64,000 nt of DNA from Rhodocollybia butyracea (taxonomy: Eukaryota; Basidiomycota; Agaricomycetes; Agaricales; Omphalotaceae), in the NCBI GenBank assembly GCA_015501585.1, contig JADNRY010000056.1, positions 1 to 64,000 on the forward strand, given 5' to 3'. Under the pieces are notes generated by a model. That model saw nothing but the letters and a program-made list of their open reading frames with translations. It made no database searches and was not told where the DNA came from. A program made the translations under genes and the position numbers. The stretch's first letter is position 1. The number at the start of each line of letters is the position of its first letter. Positions 48,127 through 60,171 of the stretch are shown here, piece by piece.

Positions 48127-48648
48127 CTAGGCGTAATCAACGTCCTGCTTCTTCTCATCACGCATCGACTTTCCCTGAAACTGCGACTTTGCCGCGTTTC
48201 GCCACCCCGCAGCCGATGAATCAGCTCCCCATTCTTTGAGGTCTTCAACGATGCTGTCAAACCAAAGCACTACTAACGTCACACCTACCTCGAGCAGTGG
48301 GCCCCATAACCAAGATCCTTTCCCGAATGAATTCGGGGTCACGCCGTTCTTGCTGTACGACAACTCTTCTCCTCCACCAATCCCACGCTCGTGCTCGCCA
48401 TTCAACGTTGTTGTGCCTTTGCCGTTGGACAGCGGGTCACCTTGACACCACCCTCGATTCAAGCCCCAGCCTGTACCCGGAACTGCTACTTCATTCTGAC
48501 GTGGGGGAATCCATTGGAGTCTTATCAGAGTAGTACATATAGGATTAAGTCTTGTATGGGAATAAGTCTTGTTACCGACCCTTGTCAGTATTACATTCCT
48601 TCTCGAATTTTTGAGACCCGATCCTAGAGGTTCTAAAAGCTCATTCAT
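48127..48648 (-). CDS. Hypothetical 173-residue frame
   Basis: An open minus-strand frame with a hydrophobic stretch (WGPLLEVGVTLVVLWF) followed by a charged tail. No family is recognised and there is no signal peptide at the start. It lies directly 3' of the G-alpha-like gene on the same strand. It could be chance or part of the decayed GPCR-like locus. Confidence 0.25.
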   Translation of the reverse strand: MNELLEPLGSGLKNSRRNVILTRVGNKTYSHTRLNPICTTLIRLQWIPPRQNEVAVPGTGWGLNRGWCQGDPLSNGKGTTTLNGEHERGIGGGEELSYSKNGVTPNSFGKGSWLWGPLLEVGVTLVVLWFDSIVEDLKEWGADSSAAGWRNAAKSQFQGKSMRDEKKQDVDYA

Positions 48649-48870
48649 GCGAACCGAGTTTGATTTTCAAAGGATCAGTTCAGTGTACTTACTACCCCAT
48701 GCGACGTGCATAAAAGTACGTTAATTGTACAGCCTACTGAAAAAAGCAGGTGAATAGGATGATGGCGTAGAATGTGGTAAATAACGGTGGATAGGAGTGT
48801 AGCAGACAGATTATAGATATGGAGATACATAGATCTTCCGGGGGATAGATATACCTTAAAGAGAGACTGC

Positions 48871-51300
48871 TCAAATAAGCAGCGTAGAATGTTTTAACGA
48901 GTCACGCATTACTGTGTCTTTGACTGAAGATCAAGTCACGAGCGGTTAGTAACAACAGGGCGAGGGGCAGATGAACTCACGGGTAGCAATGACTTTCTGT
49001 GTTGATAAAGTGTCCTTGATATTCAGAAGCGAGAGCATAAGACCATAGGTTCTGGCGGGAGGGAAGTGGGGGGAATCTTACCGTTACCGACGTATAGTGA
49101 CAATAGAATGTCCGAGCTATGGGAGAATTCTCCTTTAATACCCCAGCTGTAGGAAAGCTCATCAGCTCAGTCCTCCACAAACCGATAATCAATATGAACG
49201 AAGATCTTACCAAACTTTTTCCGTAAATCTGGGAAGAAAATGATAGTGAGCTTCTTCCTTCAACCAGCGATCGAGAGAAATCAAGGTAAAAATGAAGTGA
49301 GCTATGAGCTCACAATTTGTTATATTCTCGAAGTCATTCGGCCGGTTGCCATACGAGACAACATAGTCTTTCAGCTTGATCCCAGAAGCCAACTTTGCTG
49401 TCATGAGATCACATTTGTTCAGAAACAAGATCAGGTCAGTATGCTGTAAAATTTTGTTGGCAGCGATACTAGTCCATAGTAACACCGAGTCCTCCTAGTA
49501 GACACATATCAGAAATACTTAGAAAGATTGCCCCAGTAAATCAAACTCACCAGACGGTTGACTTTTGGTGCCTCAGCCAATACCTAATATCAATCCAAAT
49601 TATAAAATCCACGTCGAAATACGGCGCCAAGACAGACAGACCTGATCAAATGCAGAGATTGGGGCAAGAAATATTATAGTATCCATGTTGTCGAAATACG
49701 GTGCCCAAGCGGCTAGTGGACCCTGAATTAGCCACATATCTCGAAACGAAACGCGAAATGTCACCTCGCTATCCAGATCTGTTAGAATCTGAATAACACA
49801 TCGAAGAAAGATGACTTACCAGTGATCTGTGGCCGCCAACATCGAATATTCGCCAGTCGTTACCCAGATCGCTGCCTAGAATGCATGCATTGAATGCCAG
49901 CGTTACAGAACCTCATAATCTCAGTACCTGCGTTCACTCTGACTCGATGTTCAGATACACCCTGTATAGAATGTTCAACGTGGCTTCAAAAGAGGCCTAT
50001 GTGGCGCACCAAAGTTTTAAGGCGGGCTCGAAGGATATGATCTGTGCATGTAATACGATGAGTAGGCGGTGCAATATGGGCAGATAGCGCCTACCGTTGG
50101 TTGGCAGATATCGGTCAGCGGTTATTTCGTGGAGTGAGTCCAAGAAACTTGAAAGCGGAAACGTTCAAGACAAAGATGATGTGTGGGCGTCCCGTACTTA
50201 CAAACCAGCCATCTCCTCCAGTCTTAGATTTTGCTTCTCAAGCATTTGTTGGACGAGTGGATGGTTCCAAAGCCGTATCATATCCTTCCCGCACTACATA
50301 TCGATACTCGGTTAGAAAATGGGACTCGAAAAGGATATAACTGTCGTACCGTATGAATGACTTTTCCTGGATCGTTCGGATCATTCCAATCAATCATTCT
50401 CTCACTATCCGAACTGTCCCTCCCAACTAGCCTATCAAACCTCTGCTTCCAGTTGACGGTGGAATTCACAACCAGCTCCGTGGGGTTCTGCTTGATGGGA
50501 TATACTGGCGCAAGCTGAGTTGTTCCCACTTCACTGTAGTCCAGAGGTGTTAGTTGTCTTGCGAGGAGATCTTCTACTTGTGCGAGTGGTGCGAGACGAG
50601 ATCGAATCTCAAGAAGTTCAGGATCAAGGTCATGTAGATCAGGCAATGAAATCTCCCCGCTGAGAGGAGAGCTAGACGATGATGTTCCTTCCTTGACAGG
50701 TCCGCGAGAACGGGGTTGGGCAGGAGAAGGGTGGGTCATGGCGTCGAGAATTATGTGTATAGACCTGGTCTCCAGTTAACTCTGACCATCTCTGATGAAG
50801 AACTGGGATATACCGGAGAACGTTGTAAAGAATGACAATACGCCATGAAAGACGTTCGGCCGAGAAGGCCTTGGGATTGTGGATTAATTGGAAGTCTATC
50901 AGGTCATTAAGTGACGGTCCAAGCGATGGATAGCTATGTTACGCACTCTTCAGAAATGTCGACTTTCCTAGACAAATATTGGTAAACATTCCACGGAATT
51001 CTCGACAACTACTACTGACCTGATTCGCTCTGGCCTGGCAACAACTTGTGAGAACTCAAGGCTTCTTCAAAGAAAAAACAACACACCGAGCAACAAAACG
51101 CGAACAGGTTTGGGCCCCCTTTTCTCCGCCGCACGCTGTTCATTCAAATCTTCATCTATGGCATCCGACACTTTTCTTGCTTCCAGTTCCAGCTGAACTC
51201 TGGCTTCCATTTCTTCTACAGACTCATCAGGCGGGGGAGACATCGTCTTCGTCACAGGGTCCCATTCATCGAAAGGGTGCTCGTAGACTCTGGACGGCAT
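48871..51300 (-). CDS. Heterotrimeric G-protein alpha-subunit-like protein, divergent, 17 exons
   Basis: Ras-like plus helical domain GTP-binding protein. Exon reading on the minus strand starts MPSRVYEHPFDEWDP (51300; exon 1 51087-51300), with no N-terminal Gly for myristoylation. The P-loop GQSESGKST is split over exon 1, a 15-nt exon (51020-51034) and a 21-nt exon (50947-50967). A Ser-rich and acidic insertion (about 50380-50740) enlarges the helical domain. Switch I is DHILRARLKTLGVSEHR, and switch II is DVGGHRSL, with His where canonical alpha subunits have the catalytic Gln. NKCD (base specificity) and YTSVTDTLST (G5) are intact. The end is LKDTVMRDSLKH. It belongs to the expanded Agaricomycete G-alpha-like group rather than the classical Gpa1-4 set. 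Very intron-rich. Confidence 0.9.
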
Positions 51301-54300
51301 CGAGGAGATAATTTAGGGTAAAATCAGGAAGAGATCCAGAGCACGTCCAGATAAAAAGCCTTGCCATCACATCATATTCCATAATAAACAGAGGAGCAGA
51401 AGTTGATCAACAGCTAACTCAGCCACGTTCTGTCATGTCAGTTTCTTTGGACGTTTTGTTAATTTCCACAGAAACAGAATCCGAATCCGAATGAAGACCG
51501 CTGGCCTATTTGGCTTCGCCTTTCGACCAATATCTGGACAGTAGAACAAGTATCTCAATGCTCACAGGAAACAATCCTCAGAATCCGTTCAATGAGCTTC
51601 AAATGGCCCCTCCGCCCTCCACTTGGCGCTATTCTCTACTTTCAGGGCCATGATGCTTCATACTTAAACTAGTGTGGCTTCCACAAGGGGTATCTTTATA
51701 TTTTCAGGCGCCTTCAGTCATCTATCCTATCCGGAGCCTTCACAGTTACCGGTGTTTAGATGAACTTTGGTCCGGTCAGGTACTTTCTAGCACGGCTCCG
51801 CCTGGGCCGGACCTGGTGTATGGCCGGGACAAATGCAAAGCTTCGCCTCCAAGTTCCTCACAGACACAGATGTGTTCTTTCTGGATATCAACAAATCGTA
51901 TTCGTCCAAGTCCCAGCCTATCTGGAGAAAAGCGAACTACAATGACAGACCTGCCGACTTCCAATACATATGCGCATTTCAACTGCCGGAAAACATGCTA
52001 GTACATGTCACATCTTGCCTGTCTTTCTTGTCGTTGTTTGTCCGAGAAACGGCACTCACATCAATCGCAAACAAAGGTGCATCTTACACGGGCATGCGCT
52101 CAGAGCTGCCTCAACTCGGTGTTTCACATGGTCGTTTGTCAGTGATATAGTACAGTTCATTGAGTAGGTCAAGGCAGAATCGAGCAAAGCGTCTACACGG
52201 CGGCCGATATGTCCCTCTTAGTCTTATTTAAGTCAGGTCTGACTTTAGCCTTCTTACTTATGTACAACGAATTCTGCGCACAGAATTGTATCAGGTATGT
52301 AAATTTTGATAACTCAAGACAACAAAGACATTAAAGTTTGTGAGTGCATGATGTTGGTTCCTAGCAAGATTTACAAGGACAAGGCAATCGCAAGTGGTCA
52401 CCAGAACACGCGCCCAAGCGTCTGTTCGAATCTGCGAAAGATTAGGTTTCTCCACTGGGCACAAGTTGATACCCATCTAGAACTTCCAGTTCTACAACTA
52501 TTGCGTGGTTAAGTTCAATTTCTATACATCCAGCATGTTTAAACTCACGGCGTAACTTTATCTTCCTGTATGGAGTATAAAAAATAGATCCCCTTCCTCT
52601 GCTGCCGGTTTACGCAGTTGGTACATAGTTGATTCCGTCACCCAAGGGTCAGCTTCGTTCTGTAGGTCCCAGAGGCAAAAGTAGACCATGCTCCGTTGGG
52701 ATAGGCTCTGGAAGCGGTTTTAGTATTTCAAGGACCTTGGACATGACGTTATTAATGAATTTCCTTTGCTTTCCAGGGTGGGCCAGAAATATCCAATCTG
52801 GTGCCCATGGTTCCCCAGTGTAGTTGACGCATCGCCTCCCTTGTGTGTTAGTAAGTAAGCAGTCGCAGTACAACCAATCACTATTCGCACATGTTCTGCT
52901 CATAACCACTGCATTACTCCACTGCCATCGTATAAAAATAGCGGCGAGGCGAATTCGTCATTCCGGATTGGGACCTGCCAAGGAGGTCTAATGAAAAGCG
53001 AGGAGGGCTTATTATAGGGCACGATCCAAGTGTCAAGAACCAGTTCCAGATATTCTCCAGTGCGGCGGATTACATTACCTTTGGGGGTCTAGACAAAAGA
53101 AAAGGCAAGCCCACAGCTAAACGCCGATGCAGGAGAATCCAGATTCTATAAACTCATCTTGATCGTTTCAAGGATTAGATTACGAGCTGATGTTCTCGTG
53201 ACCGGGGCTGAAGGTCCTCCTCTCAGATGCTGACGAAGCCTAGAATATGTCGCGTATCGCCTCGCAGAGCGTGCGCTACGACTGAAGTGAGCCAGAGCCT
53301 CGAATTTTCCCTTCCTCGATTCACTCTCTACCTTAGCTTGAAACTTGCGCTCCAAACCCTCGCTTTGGACGACAGCCGAAGCATCTCAGGTCCGGGACGT
53401 ACGTCGATTGCGAAGTGAGACTTGGGAGTCACTTAAGGTCAGATATTATTTTTGCAAAGCTAATACTAGCCTTTGATAGAAGATCAGTCAAGTTGCAAAC
53501 ATTCAACGGAAAACCGGTGGTACAACAACAAATCTTTCCTTCCGACTCGGAAACACCGTCTCGACCTTGTGAAAGAGATGACGGATATCATGCGTCGATC
53601 CTTACAAGCATCCGATGGTAGTTGAGCTGTGGTCTAATTGGGATGTATTCACGGGCTGTACTGGACTTTCGGAACCTGTTTTTTTTTCCGTGCCAAGTGG
53701 TTCCAAACCCAACAACGTTGACCTGTGCTGCGAGTCCTCCCCTGAATTCCGTTCTTATGGCGGACCCGTCGGCCTTAACGTCGAATCGTTGCAGAGGACG
53801 ACATATTAAACGTATTACTTAGACTGCTATAGGAAGGACCGAAGGTAGGATCTCCGTGTGGTTAATCTGGCTACATAACTGCACTGGGGGAGGGCAGAAG
53901 AAATTTACGTCACTGTTTTGCGTTTGTTTCGCGTATTCGGAGCGTACACTATACATATTTACTTGTTTGGTGAACCATTTGCGTTCTAATAGAGGATAAA
54001 CTTGGTTGAGCAAATCGGACTACTGCAGTGTTGTATCCCCGACTCGACCCCGACAGTACCAGTCGGGACTCGGGAATCAAGGTCCATTTCAGCACAGTAC
54101 TTACAGAAGGCGCATGCTCAGCTTACGAATCAAAGGATTCGGGTATAATGCTTTCCAAACCGGTGGAGAGAATCTATGACGGCTTGAAAAGCCCTCCTCC
54201 GATTCATGTTGGCATCAACTTGATCCTCCGAGGATGGAACAAATGGCTTACTTGTAGTGCTTAGCTATTTGGCCGATAAGGTGAGGTATGTAGCACGACT

Positions 54301-55742
54301 GCGCCACTCTGTCATTTGGCAGGTGGTGTAAAGCACATGAATTTTAAAACATAAGGGACGATGGGCATCACGGGTTGAATAGTGCTTGACCGAACTGCGA
54401 GGTAAGCACAGGACTTGAACTCGACAACTACAGCAAGTGAGTAATCTATTATATGTACTGCGTGGTTATCCCTGAAGGCCGAGTTCTTGTACTTTTGGTC
54501 CAACATATCCCGCACCGACGTACCTGGCGGAGGTCCGCATTATCAGCACTACACCGCCGATGGAAGTACTGGTATCGGATGATTAGATTGGATTCAGAGT
54601 CGCGATACAAAGTGGAGACTTGTGTAGGATGACTTTGAAGAAAGACAACATACATTTAATATAACCACTTCTGAGTGAGATATTCCTGCAAGCCTCGAGG
54701 CTAAGATAACTAGATATTTAGAGATCGAAAATCAGCGAGGTCATCTCGAGCTTTATGAATAGCACAGGGTTCAGATTGCATAACTGATAGAGATAACATC
54801 TCCCAGATTTCAACAGATAATGTTTATTTGAGCATATGTAGCATGCGGTTCGCACGGAAACTGTAGCCTGTGTTACAGACTTGGTTAAACAGGCCAAAGG
54901 GCGCATGAACATCACCTTGAAACTGAACAAAGTCCGTGAGACTCGTGTATAGCGACTGTATCTCAGTATTGATGAATGTCATTTGCGCGCGCTTTCAAAA
55001 CCAAGTACTAGTACTCACTCGAACGAACTTGCGCCACTTTGAGAACGATCATAGATCCGGTCTTACTAGTGAATCGCTCGATGAAGGCCTATGGACTTGA
55101 CGAAGCTGGGCTAGAAGGCGAAGTGCACAGCGAGCAAGCAAATGTAGATCAAAGCCTACGAAAGGGGTTGAGATCTATGCCCAACGGAACGTACAATAGA
55201 GCTAAGGACACTCAAAGTCCAGATATCATGTCGATTATGAGGCCAAAAGGATGTTCGACAAGCTTTACAGATTTGCAACAGCTCAAACGGGAAAATCATA
55301 TCCGCCATTGTCGGAAAGCCAGCTAGCCACCCCTGGTAAACGAAATATTATTCTACAGCCTCCTAAACAATAGATGACTTGAAATCCTTACAGAGTGACT
55401 TTGTACCCAGTTTTTTTGACCAGAGTTGCTAGCTCAGAATCGTTGTAGTCTAAAACTAGAAGACAAAGTAAGGTTTGGTAGCAACATATGAACGAGAGAT
55501 CCAGTGCTAGTAGCCAAAGTAGTGCTAGCAACGAAAGTGGCACCGGATTAGGTGTAATCAACATCACATCACATCAAATCAAAAAAATCTCCGTCCGTTC
55601 CGACCACCAAGGCAGATTCAAGGCGAACACTTCGGAATTCCCTGGGCCCTTCAAAAGCGCACATGAATCGTGCATTAAATCTTCAATTTCCCCCTTCCAA
55701 AATTATTTACCTTTGCAGTTCTTTCCCTCAGCAACTTTCAAA
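51301..55742. other. Long region without a convincing gene, about 4.4 kb
   Basis: Frames at 51672-52150 (plus) and 52649-52909 (minus) are the most protein-like. The latter reads CVNYTGEPWAPDWIFLAHPG and may be an exon of a decayed gene. Neither joins to neighbours by plausible splicing. No LTR pair, TIR pair or transposase was found. Confidence 0.4.
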
Positions 55743-57139
55743 ATGTGGTCTGCGCTCCCTACTGAGATGAAATTGGCTGTCGTTGGAATCCTCGATTCAG
55801 GCGATATCAAAAGTCTTTCCCAAGTAGACCAAAATACTTATACAGCTTGTTTGCCGTCTGCATTCAAGGTACGTGCTACAATCTATACAGCACTGCTTCT
55901 TCTAACCGTGCTTTTCCAGTCTGTTAAATTGGGAAATTCAGCTGTTTTGCAGAGTTTTGTCGACAACGTACCTCGCTCGTACTGCAGGTACATTCACCAA
56001 CTAGATATCAGCATCGATCACAACGCTTCTCGCTCGGTAACCGACTTGTTGATTGCCATTCTTGCAGCGGCTCCCTGCCTCGAGGAATTTGTTTTGCACT
56101 GTACAGGCTCTGCGCTTCATCCGAAGATTATACCATGCTTTGGACAACTTGACCGATTGGAACGTCTTTCTCTCCATAATAATGGGCCGGATGAGCTACG
56201 CCCTTTGTAAGTTGTCCGATCTTCCTCTTTAAATGTGTATTTATCCGGGTATACAGGAGTGAACGCCTTGTCGTCTCCATTGCGGCCTCGGTTCCGAACC
56301 TCAAACACTTGTCGCTTGACCGAGTTTCCCGCTCATTCATGCATGCACCCGATCTCCGTGGTGTTTTTCCTTATGTCCCGTTAGTGACCGGAGATGATGA
56401 TATCCCTGACCATTCTTTCCTCGGCGCAGACTTGTACCTTCCGTCGCTCCTCCGTATTTCCACCCTTACCGAGCTTTTCATCCGAGACACCCATCTGGGT
56501 GATCCTCGTTGGGCTACTGTCCCGGTCAGCTGCAAGCTGCAAGTCGTTGACCTTGGCAGTTGCTATCACGAAAATGAAGCCTTCAATAGCGTCTGTATTC
56601 AACGGATCATGGGCGCTGTTGGCAAAACCGTTGACGAATTTTCTCTGACTACTGCAGTTTCTGATGCTGCATTTGCCAAACCTTCTGTTACTCCACTCCA
56701 ACGTCTTCGGAAATTACACATCTCCCCATTCTTTCCTGTCGACAGTGTAGTTGACACCATGTCCAACCTTGCCGGCTCTCCTATTGAAAGCCTTTCCATG
56801 CAATGCTACGAAGATGACGTAGTGGACGTGTGCGCTGCCCTTGAGGACTTCCTCTCCGTTCGTGTCGAACGTGGGGCAGGTTTCTACGAGAAACTTGCCA
56901 GGATTGACGTGTCTGTCACTGAAAACGAAGGATCTGGGCCGCTTGACTCCGATGAAGACGCGGAATGCAAGCAGGCGACGAAACGTCTTCAGGAGCTGTG
57001 CCGTGACCTTCGTCTCTCCACCACAATCAGTAAAGCGATTTCTCCTGTTGCGGCATCGCGTCTGGCGCGCTCCACTGGCCTGGTGCCCTCTCGATGGGCT
57101 GTGCCAACCGACGGCCGTAGCAGATCGATGACGCTCTAG
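55743..57139 (+). CDS. F-box/LRR-like protein
   Basis: Probable SCF substrate adaptor. Three exons (55743-55868, 55920-56206, 56257-57139) give 431 residues. The N-terminus MWSALPTEMKLAVVGIL followed by SLSQVDQNTYTACLPSAFK is an F-box (LP.E....I...L.......L..V). The rest has leucine-rich repeat-like segments (LERLSLHNN, LKHLSLDRV, LRKLHISPF). It is shorter than and unrelated in sequence to the 12.5-kb F-box gene. An upstream 85-codon extension of the first frame exists (from 55488), but its composition and the preceding context favour the ATG at 55743. Confidence 0.85.
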
Positions 57140-57765
57140 ATTCAGAATACCACACCTTGCATTTTAGATACCCTTGCTTTGTCTTTGTATACAATTTCTC
57201 TGGGCATATTATTCATCTCTTCATGGTTATAGGTTCACTCGCATAATAATTTACTTGTTAATCTTATTAGATGGTCGTGTACATGGTGTACTTTTAGTAG
57301 TCGATATGCATTTGGTTAGATTCTAATAACAGAATTCTGAGGTGATATACAAACTCGTCCGTACTCGGAGGAATCGGATAAATGGACTCTTCTGCTATGT
57401 CCTATACCTCCATGGGTGAATATTTGTACTACTAATTGCCCTTTCGGAGGACAGTCACCAATCCGCAGTTCTAGTGCTTGTCAGCGTAAGCTTTTTCTCG
57501 CTCACAGGCTTGAGGTTCAACCCAAAGTCATATCTAACCATACCTTGATTTCAAGAGTGTCAGAGTTTGCCTATTCAAGCGGGCTTCCCCTCCCAAGCGT
57601 CAAGTCTCTAGGCGGAGGGAGATTAGTAGTATAACAAACACAACCACAAGCGAGTTAAAAAGTCGGCAGGCTATGTCGGGATGTTTGCTACCCTCGATGT
57701 GTTAAATTCACGCGAATAACTTGACGGAGAGATGAGCAATGGCATTCAATATCCAATCCTATAAT
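57140..57765. other. Convergent intergenic spacer
   Basis: Between the F-box gene and the proteasome gene. Nothing coding is supported. Confidence 0.4.
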
Positions 57766-58807
57766 TTACATTTCGTCAATGATCGTCTTTAAACTGGTTT
57801 CATCTAGAATCTCGAAGCCCTTTTCCTTCGTAACCTGCGGACACGGATTGAGTACTCAGATCAAACACAAAAGAACAACGTGAATGTACCTGTGCCAATT
57901 GTACATTATGACGGTCAAGCTTCTCCTCCATTACTTGCTTCAATATACGCAAGGTCAGCGTCTGTGCTTCTTTCAGTGTCATTTTCTGCAGCGATTCGAA
58001 TTCAGAACAAAAAAAAATGGAGAACGATAAATAAACCTACGGAGTGCCATTTGTCCTGCAGCTCTGCCTGGGCAGCCTCTGAACCGGACCCAATCGCCTT
58101 TGCTTGATAGCGAACGAAGGTTCCAGACGGATCTGTGTGGTATCTATAAAAAGCCTCAGTAGAAATAGAACCTAGAGCAAGTAAAGAACGCACAGCTGGG
58201 GACCAAGTTCATCAATTCCAGCAATCAGTAAAGCCACACCAAACGGCCGACTCATCATCGCATCTTCATCGTGTACACTCTCTCCAAACCGCAGAGCTAA
58301 ATCACAAACTGCCTGAGTGACACTCTCCACCTTAATTTTCTCGTCGTACGTGAATGAATGGTTTTGTGCGGTTACTCGAGCATGGTCAATCATCGTTCGT
58401 GCATCAGCTGTTAAACCAGACATCGCGCAGCCAAGATGGTTGTCGATTTCCATAATCTTTTCGATTGAGCTTGATTCGATGAGAGGCGATTGGACCCGTT
58501 TCTCGACACCGAGGACGACACCTTCGTCTGTTCGAACGCCAACCGTTGTTGAGCCCAACTATAACAAGCAATTAAAACACGAAGCAGGAATAAGGAGTTT
58601 CGGAGCACCTTGATAGCCTCGATAGCATATTCGACTAGCAGATAATCAATACATGGACTAGTAAACTGAAAGAGCGGCGCACCTTGGAACAACCGTCCTT
58701 CTGGAGAGAAAGTGTTTACACCACGGTCTGTGAGATGTTTTTCAGGTTAATCTTGGATATTCTATGGTTACCAACGGCGTACCGTATTCTGAACGCGTCA
58801 AAAACAT
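57766..58807 (-). CDS. PUP2: 20S proteasome subunit alpha type-5 (Pup2/PSMA5)
   Basis: Alpha-ring subunit of the 20S proteasome core. Seven minus-strand exons. The start [21 protein letters not shown] is the family hallmark for alpha5 ([20 protein letters not shown]), and [17 protein letters not shown] follows. The body contains the conserved [63 protein letters not shown] and [22 protein letters not shown]. The C-terminus is TIIDEM. About 240 residues, the normal size. There is no odd feature except the small first exons, with introns interrupting the N-terminal signature three times. Confidence 0.96.
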
Positions 58808-60171
58808 GTTGGATAGAGCGAAAGATGGAAATAAAGAACAAGTATTCGACGCGCGTACAGTGTGACTACCGGCGCTTAATCAGCGCTTACTATCGAGCTG
58901 TTACCCTTTCCTTGTAATTTGTAAGTATCCTAAATTTACTCGCAGCCTGCGTTGGAACCACCCTCCACTGCTCCCTAATCTCATAGCTGGAACCGATCAA
59001 TTTTAGTTCTCTACTACCGTTGCGAAGTAATAAGTATTATGGACTCCAATTGCCAGGCATATTTCCTTCAAGTTTCCATTTGACTTAAGCTTCTAAGTAT
59101 GTGGGGAAGTATGTTGAGTAAGAGGACTCCGAGGACCAAGGCATGTCTGCTACTTTTATTTTCCCTTCTGATTCAAGTAAACGGCGGTATACATCTGGTA
59201 GTACTCAATGAACATGTTGTCTTGGTTATCCTGCCGCCCTCCCTGTCAAATTTGTCGAAGCCACTACGGGGCGCAAAAGCTATGCGCAACTTTTCTTAAT
59301 TCTGGCGGACCTCAACTGACTGCTGAGCTCGCTAGGAGCCCACCTACCTACTGGGAAGCTAAATTTAGAAGATTGTGGCCATTCTGATTGATTGAGCGTT
59401 TGAGTCCAAACTACGCGTGTATTAGGTCCAGTACAGGCGTGTTTGACCATCCTATCAGATAGTCAGTATGCTACATTGCATTCCAGATATTATCTGTTCA
59501 GATCTCGTGTTCTGAAGGTTGTTGAAGTCCCAACGCACATATACTTACAGAGCCACGGATAATTTCTTTCCGTCACCAATTATGCTGTGTATATTTGCAT
59601 CTTCACAATCAGATGCCAAGAGTATAAAGGGGCCAGTAAGTCAGCAGGGGGTTTTCCTAGTGTTTCCAAGTTTCACACAGGAGTCGGCGCAACTTCGAGT
59701 CTGGTTGATAATGATATGAAACTCAGCCCGTACCATTCTGATTCCTAGGCCGCAGCAGTCCTCAAGCTTTGGACAATTACCGTACACTACGGCTGTGAGG
59801 ATCAACTCAGACATAATGCCGGTCTCGATTCGATTCCATACATTCTCGAACAAGTACTACACTCGATTCGGGACTCGGGAGCTGTAAGTAGTTCTCCAAT
59901 CGCGATTCAAAACACTTAAACTTGTCAAGGTATACCTGGTCGGCAACCTAGTACGTCTTTGTTCTAGATAAATGGAAGTAGTGGCACAGCTCAGGCTGTA
60001 TCCTAATATTTCTGAAAACTAGCTTTCCGATAATTGCTGAACAAGCGCTCATAGATAAGATAAGAGATAATATTACATAAAGTATTACTCTAGCGCGCAG
60101 TCGTGACTACAACTTCGCTACTTCACAAACGCCTATGCAAAGGCATTCTCCGTATTGAAAGAGCGACAGCT
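58808..60171. other. Intergenic, about 1.4 kb
   Basis: No gene supported. It contains the proteasome promoter side and unassigned AT-rich sequence. Confidence 0.45.
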
